Origin: an uncultured Aeromonadales bacterium
Lineage (GTDB): Bacteria; Pseudomonadota; Gammaproteobacteria; Enterobacterales; Succinivibrionaceae
Reading direction: 5' to 3'
Assembly: GCA_902796095.1 (NCBI GenBank)
Contig: CADBNP010000275.1
Span: 1-8,098, forward strand
Length of the DNA stretch: 8,098 nucleotides
Shown: positions 5,127 through 8,098 of the stretch, piece after piece
Layout of the letters: each line of letters opens with the position of its first letter
Numbering within the stretch: the first letter of the stretch is position 1
The notes under the pieces: model-generated
Databases searched by the model: none
Told to the model about the DNA's origin: nothing
What the model saw: only the letters and a program-made list of their open reading frames with translations
Position numbers and translations under genes: made by a program

Positions 5127-6902
5127 ATGAACAGTTATCAGAAAAGGCTTTCCTATCCCGATCGCGTGGCACTCCAGGTGGAATGGGGACACTGGTTTAT
5201 TTTCTTCAATGTATTCATATCCATTGCCACCGCAGTAAGATACGTCCTTAACTCGCCCATTAATCCGACCACAGTCTCCGTGATCTACGAGACTGTGTCC
5301 GTAATCGGTCACTTCTGGTTTGTAAATTTTGTCATATTTCTGCTGTGTCTATTTCCTCTGGCATTCATAATACCGAAGGAGCGTGTTTTCAAAGTTCTTG
5401 CCACAGCGGTGATGATACTGAGCCAGTCGGTTCTTCTGATAGACACTCAGATTTTTCATAAATTCCATTTTCATCTGAACCTTCAGCTGATTCAGATTTT
5501 TACGGACAATTCCAACTATCACTCCGGAATGAATTTCAATTTTCTCCTTATCGTCATTCCTCTGCTGATAGGCATTGAGATCATTCTGGCCTGCTATGCA
5601 TCCTACAAGGCAGAAAAGCACCGCACCAACTGGATAGCAAGATCCTTTGTAATCTTCTTTGTATGCTGCTTTGCCGCAACGCACCTGCTCCACATCTGGG
5701 CTGACTATGCAGAATACGAGCCAATCACCGATCAGGAAGCCACCCTGCCCCTGTCCTATCCTATGACGGCAAAAAGCTTCCTGAACAAAAACGACTGGCT
5801 CATTCTGCCGCAGCCCGACAAAATCACAGAATACAATTATCTGAACTATCCCCTCAGTCCAATCAAATTCAATCCGAACAATGCAAAGGATCCAAGCTAC
5901 CTGCTGATCACAGTAAAGGATCTGTCCTATGAAGCCGCCGATGAAAACAGCATGCCTTATCTTGCGTCCATTCGCGGCGAGGCTCTTGATTTCACAGAGC
6001 ATTATGCCAATGACACAGATACTGGAAACTCCTGCTTCAGCCTGTTTTACGGTCTCAGTCCGCAGTACCGCAGACACTTCACACGTTCACAGGTAACTCC
6101 GCTGCTTATTGATGAGCTTCAGAGGCACTCCTATACCATCAACAGGATAATATCATCATCCGGAGGGAAACCTGAAGAAACAGCTGTTTTCACAGGACTC
6201 AGAACAAAGAACGGCGGCTATGAGAAATCCGACGATGCCGCCGTCTCCTCTGCGACAGCCTACATCGCTGCAAACTGGAACAGAAACACCAAAAATGCAA
6301 TGTATGTTTCTCTTGAGGCACCGGCACTTGTTTTTAAGTCCGGAGGATCAAAGGGTGAAATCAGCCAGAGAATTCTGAAACACTACACCGCAGCCCTGAA
6401 GAAAACAGATGCAGGAATAAAAAAGATCGTAGAAGCTCTCAGGCAGACCGGGGAGGACCAGAACACCGTTGTTATTATCACGGGACTGACCGGTAAATCA
6501 CTGACTCAGGATCAGCAGGAACCTGATAGTCTGTCATACGAATCTCTCCATGTTCCACTTCTGGTTATTCATCCCGGTTACAAGGCGGATAAAATCTCAT
6601 ATCTCACGTCCCACACGGATGTCGCACCGACCCTGCTTGTAACGGATCTTGGCGTGACGAGCTCCATTTCTGATTTCTCCAACGGATATTCACTTTTCGG
6701 GCAGGATCGTGACAGTTTTATTCTTGCAGGAAACAACAGGAAGGTTGGAATAATCGAAGCGGATCAGATAACACTTTTCAGCAAAAAGGGAACCTATATG
6801 GTTACCGACAGTAAAAAAGGCGATAAAGCCACGGAATCTAGTATTACCATGCAGACGCTCGTCAGGGTTACTAGACAGCTTCATAAATTTTTCAGAAATT
6901 AG
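5127..6902 (+). CDS. lapC: LapC/YejM/PbgA-like inner-membrane protein (DUF3413 plus degenerate sulfatase-fold domain)
   Basis: Homologue of E. coli YejM (LapC, PbgA), the essential inner-membrane protein that senses periplasmic LPS and controls LpxC degradation through LapB/FtsH. At 591 residues it matches the family length (586). Five membrane helices at about 21-41, 57-82, 87-107, 137-158 and 170-190 precede a linker (LPLSYPMTA, 207-215) and a periplasmic alkaline-phosphatase/sulfatase-fold domain from about 255. Signature matches include YVLNS, LLIDTQIFHKFHFHLN, HIWADY, SLFYGLSP and TSHTD. The metal-site segments are altered: VDGLN of E. coli reads VKDLS (263-267), and the HGH before LQVPL reads YES (471-473). 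T299 keeps the position of the putative nucleophile. The lipid A-binding Arg-Arg in TARRF reads Lys-Ser (216-217). The ATG matches the E. coli N-terminus, but no clear Shine-Dalgarno precedes it. Probably co-transcribed with the next gene. Confidence 0.93.
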   Translation: MNSYQKRLSYPDRVALQVEWGHWFIFFNVFISIATAVRYVLNSPINPTTVSVIYETVSVIGHFWFVNFVIFLLCLFPLAFIIPKERVFKVLATAVMILSQSVLLIDTQIFHKFHFHLNLQLIQIFTDNSNYHSGMNFNFLLIVIPLLIGIEIILACYASYKAEKHRTNWIARSFVIFFVCCFAATHLLHIWADYAEYEPITDQEATLPLSYPMTAKSFLNKNDWLILPQPDKITEYNYLNYPLSPIKFNPNNAKDPSYLLITVKDLSYEAADENSMPYLASIRGEALDFTEHYANDTDTGNSCFSLFYGLSPQYRRHFTRSQVTPLLIDELQRHSYTINRIISSSGGKPEETAVFTGLRTKNGGYEKSDDAAVSSATAYIAANWNRNTKNAMYVSLEAPALVFKSGGSKGEISQRILKHYTAALKKTDAGIKKIVEALRQTGEDQNTVVIITGLTGKSLTQDQQEPDSLSYESLHVPLLVIHPGYKADKISYLTSHTDVAPTLLVTDLGVTSSISDFSNGYSLFGQDRDSFILAGNNRKVGIIEADQITLFSKKGTYMVTDSKKGDKATESSITMQTLVRVTRQLHKFFRN

Positions 6903-6911
6903 GCAAAAACA

Positions 6912-7751
6912 ATGATTGTTGAAATTAACAGAACAAATGTCCAGAGCTCAATTGTAGACGGCTCCGCCGGCAGATACGTGGTGGTATACTCCTTTGATCC
7001 GGAGGATGAAAAAACCGCAGCGCTGACCTCCTCCCTTTCCGTCCAAATCGGCGACAGCGAGAGTATTACCCTGGCCAAGGTAAATCTGAGAGAAACTCCA
7101 GAACTTTCAAGAATGCTCCCAATATCAGCTCTGCCTTCACTCATAGTGATAAAAGACGGCAAGATGGTGGACAGTCTGGAGGGAAATGAAGTCTACACGG
7201 GGGTTGATGCGTTTATAAAGAAGTTTCAGCCCAAAGAGGATGAGCTTCTGTACAGGGATGCAGCTGACAGTCTGAAAAACGAAAAGCTGGACGCAGCCAT
7301 GGAGAAAATACAGGCAGCCATCGCCATAAATGACATAGCCCTCTACAGACTTACAAAAGCTGAAATACTGATAAAGCAGAACAAACTGGAGGACGCCGAA
7401 TCAATTATCGGAAATTTATCCATGCAGGAGCAGCTGGATAATGACGACTACTACAAAACACTTCTTTCAACCCTGAGTCTTGCCAAGCAGGCTGTGGCTG
7501 ATTCTCCGATCGAAGATCTCAAAAAGCAGGCAGAGGCAGATCCGGACAATCTTGAACTGAAAGTCGAACTGGCAGTACAGTACAACAGGCTGAATCAGAA
7601 AACCGAAGCTCTGGATCAGCTATACACCGTGCTGAAAAAAGATTTAAACTACGGCGAGGCCAAGAAGACTTACCTGGATATACTGGAGACCATGGGCAGC
7701 AGTGCCACTGTTTCAGGCTACCGCAGAAAGCTTTATACCCTGATGTACTGA
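6912..7751 (+). CDS. cnoX: CnoX/YbbN-like thioredoxin-fold and TPR protein lacking cysteines
   Basis: Homologue of E. coli CnoX (YbbN), a chaperedoxin that holds unfolding proteins and hands them to GroEL or DnaK in the cytoplasm. At 279 residues it is the family length (284). The thioredoxin-like domain spans about 1-105, with the conserved cis-Pro in ALPSLIVIKDGK (P75). TPR-like helical repeats follow from about 108, and the family-typical C-terminus YRRKLYTLMY is present. The family SxxC/CxxC site is replaced by DPEDEKT (29-35), and the second E. coli cysteine (in LAKLDC) is leucine here; the whole protein has no Cys. A redox role is therefore excluded, while a holdase or docking role remains possible. 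The start is 9 nt after the lapC-like stop, with TTAGG over that stop as a weak ribosome site, which suggests translational coupling. Confidence 0.9.
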   Translation: MIVEINRTNVQSSIVDGSAGRYVVVYSFDPEDEKTAALTSSLSVQIGDSESITLAKVNLRETPELSRMLPISALPSLIVIKDGKMVDSLEGNEVYTGVDAFIKKFQPKEDELLYRDAADSLKNEKLDAAMEKIQAAIAINDIALYRLTKAEILIKQNKLEDAESIIGNLSMQEQLDNDDYYKTLLSTLSLAKQAVADSPIEDLKKQAEADPDNLELKVELAVQYNRLNQKTEALDQLYTVLKKDLNYGEAKKTYLDILETMGSSATVSGYRRKLYTLMY

Positions 7752-8004
7752 AACAGATCAGTTAGCTCAGTTTAGATGTCTCTGATATGTTTCCGGATCT
7801 GCTGAAGACGGTTACAGAACAGAACAGAATAATAATGAAGCCACGGATTTCCGAGGCTTCATACCTATGTTTTACAGCTACTCATCAAAATCCAATCTGA
7901 AAAAAAATTTAAAGGATCACCCTCTAAAATTAATTCGGATCGCCTTGAGCATTCCTCTGGAATACCGCATTTCCTTTTTACCTCCCTTTACCCATTACCC
8001 ACAT
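7752..8004. other. Non-coding region after cnoX
   Basis: Apart from the hairpin at 7835-7862 I see no gene here. There is an AT-rich stretch with A8 near 7900 and a pyrimidine-rich segment with repeated TTACC motifs at about 7975-8000. GTTAGCTCAG at 7761-7770 resembles a tRNA D-arm, but the rest of a tRNA is absent. Confidence 0.6.
7835..7862 (+). terminator. Symmetric hairpin, probable terminator of the lapC-cnoX unit
   Basis: Arms ATGAAGCC and GGCTTCAT (8 bp), an A-A mismatch, then CGG/CCG around an ATTT loop; total 28 nt. The following sequence (ACCTATGTTTT) has only a late T run, so termination may be incomplete. The reverse strand is followed by TATTATTCTG, so the hairpin could serve transcripts from both sides if the gene at the right edge is real. 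It lies 83 nt after the cnoX stop. Confidence 0.6.
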
Positions 8005-8098
8005 TTAATTCACTTTGAGAGTTGAATCTGATCCTTGAAGGATTTTTTTGCTGGCAAGTATATACATACGTTCGGCAGACTCTTCTTCTTTCAACTTC
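8005..8098 (-). CDS. Possible C-terminal end of an unidentified minus-strand gene (partial)
   Basis: Reading the minus strand from the right edge, one frame stays open for 30 codons to a TAA at 8005-8007 and encodes a protein-like charged helix, KLKEEESAERMYILASKK, then ILQGSDSTLKVN. A second minus-strand frame is also open over this stretch but has a poorer composition. The fragment is too short to recognise a family. If real, the gene is convergent with lapC-cnoX. The T7 run at 8043-8049 preceded by a short ATCC/GGAT stem would then be inside its coding sequence and not a terminator. Confidence 0.3.
   Translation of the reverse strand, partial: KLKEEESAERMYILASKKILQGSDSTLKVN

Noticed and set aside
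5349..6077. 242-codon minus-strand frame opposite the lapC-like gene
   Set aside because: Antisense shadow of a gene with clear homology over its whole length.
7754..7800. tRNA-like GTTAGCTCAG D-arm sequence after cnoX
   Set aside because: No matching acceptor stem, anticodon arm or T arm (GGTTCRA) downstream; D-stem closing bases absent. Most likely chance, and too little for a tRNA-derived attachment site.
8031..8049. ATCC/GGAT stem followed by T7 on the plus strand
   Set aside because: Only 4 bp of stem, and it lies within the possible minus-strand coding end; too weak to call a terminator.

Overview
The window looks like chromosomal DNA of a gammaproteobacterium with moderate GC. This rests on two things. 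The maltose/maltodextrin ABC transporter is clearly of the enterobacterial MalE/MalF/MalG/MalK type. There is also a YejM/LapC-family (DUF3413 plus sulfatase-fold) protein, a family typical of Gammaproteobacteria. The gene arrangement and AT-rich intergenic DNA would fit an anaerobic group such as the Succinivibrionaceae, but that is inference; no taxonomic marker gene is present.

Left half (1-4249), all on the minus strand, read right to left: malE (periplasmic binding protein), malF, malG (permeases) and the 5' part of malK (ATPase), which runs off the left edge. The four genes form an apparent malE-F-G-K operon. Two RNA-structure checkpoints lie inside it: a strong terminator-like hairpin with a nine-base U tract between malE and malF, and a weaker hairpin between malG and malK. 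These would suit the usual stoichiometry of much binding protein and little membrane complex. malF and malG are tightly coupled, with the malG Shine-Dalgarno overlapping the malF stop codon. MalF has an unusually large periplasmic P2 region.

Middle (4250-5126), an 877-bp divergent intergenic region. On the malE side are a CRP-like site and a plausible -10. On the other side are a good sigma70-type promoter (4723-4750) whose transcript would begin almost at a perfect UUCG-loop hairpin, a candidate 56-codon small ORF (4844-5014), and two abutting identical 14-bp CRP/FNR-type palindromes (5074-5101) just before the next gene.

Right half (5127-7751), plus strand: a lapC/yejM-like gene followed 9 bp later by a cnoX/ybbN-like gene (thioredoxin fold plus TPR). 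The LapC-like protein has lost more of the sulfatase metal site than the E. coli protein. The CnoX-like protein has no cysteine at all. Both therefore look like non-catalytic, regulatory or scaffolding versions. The pairing joins a regulator of LPS synthesis (LpxC turnover) with a proteostasis factor.

Right edge (7752-8098): a symmetric hairpin probably ends the lapC-cnoX transcript, and a 30-residue C-terminal piece of an unidentified minus-strand gene may enter from outside. I see no transposon, CRISPR array, prophage gene, tRNA or rRNA, and no clear evidence of a wholly new system. The unusual points are regulatory structures and degenerate active sites.
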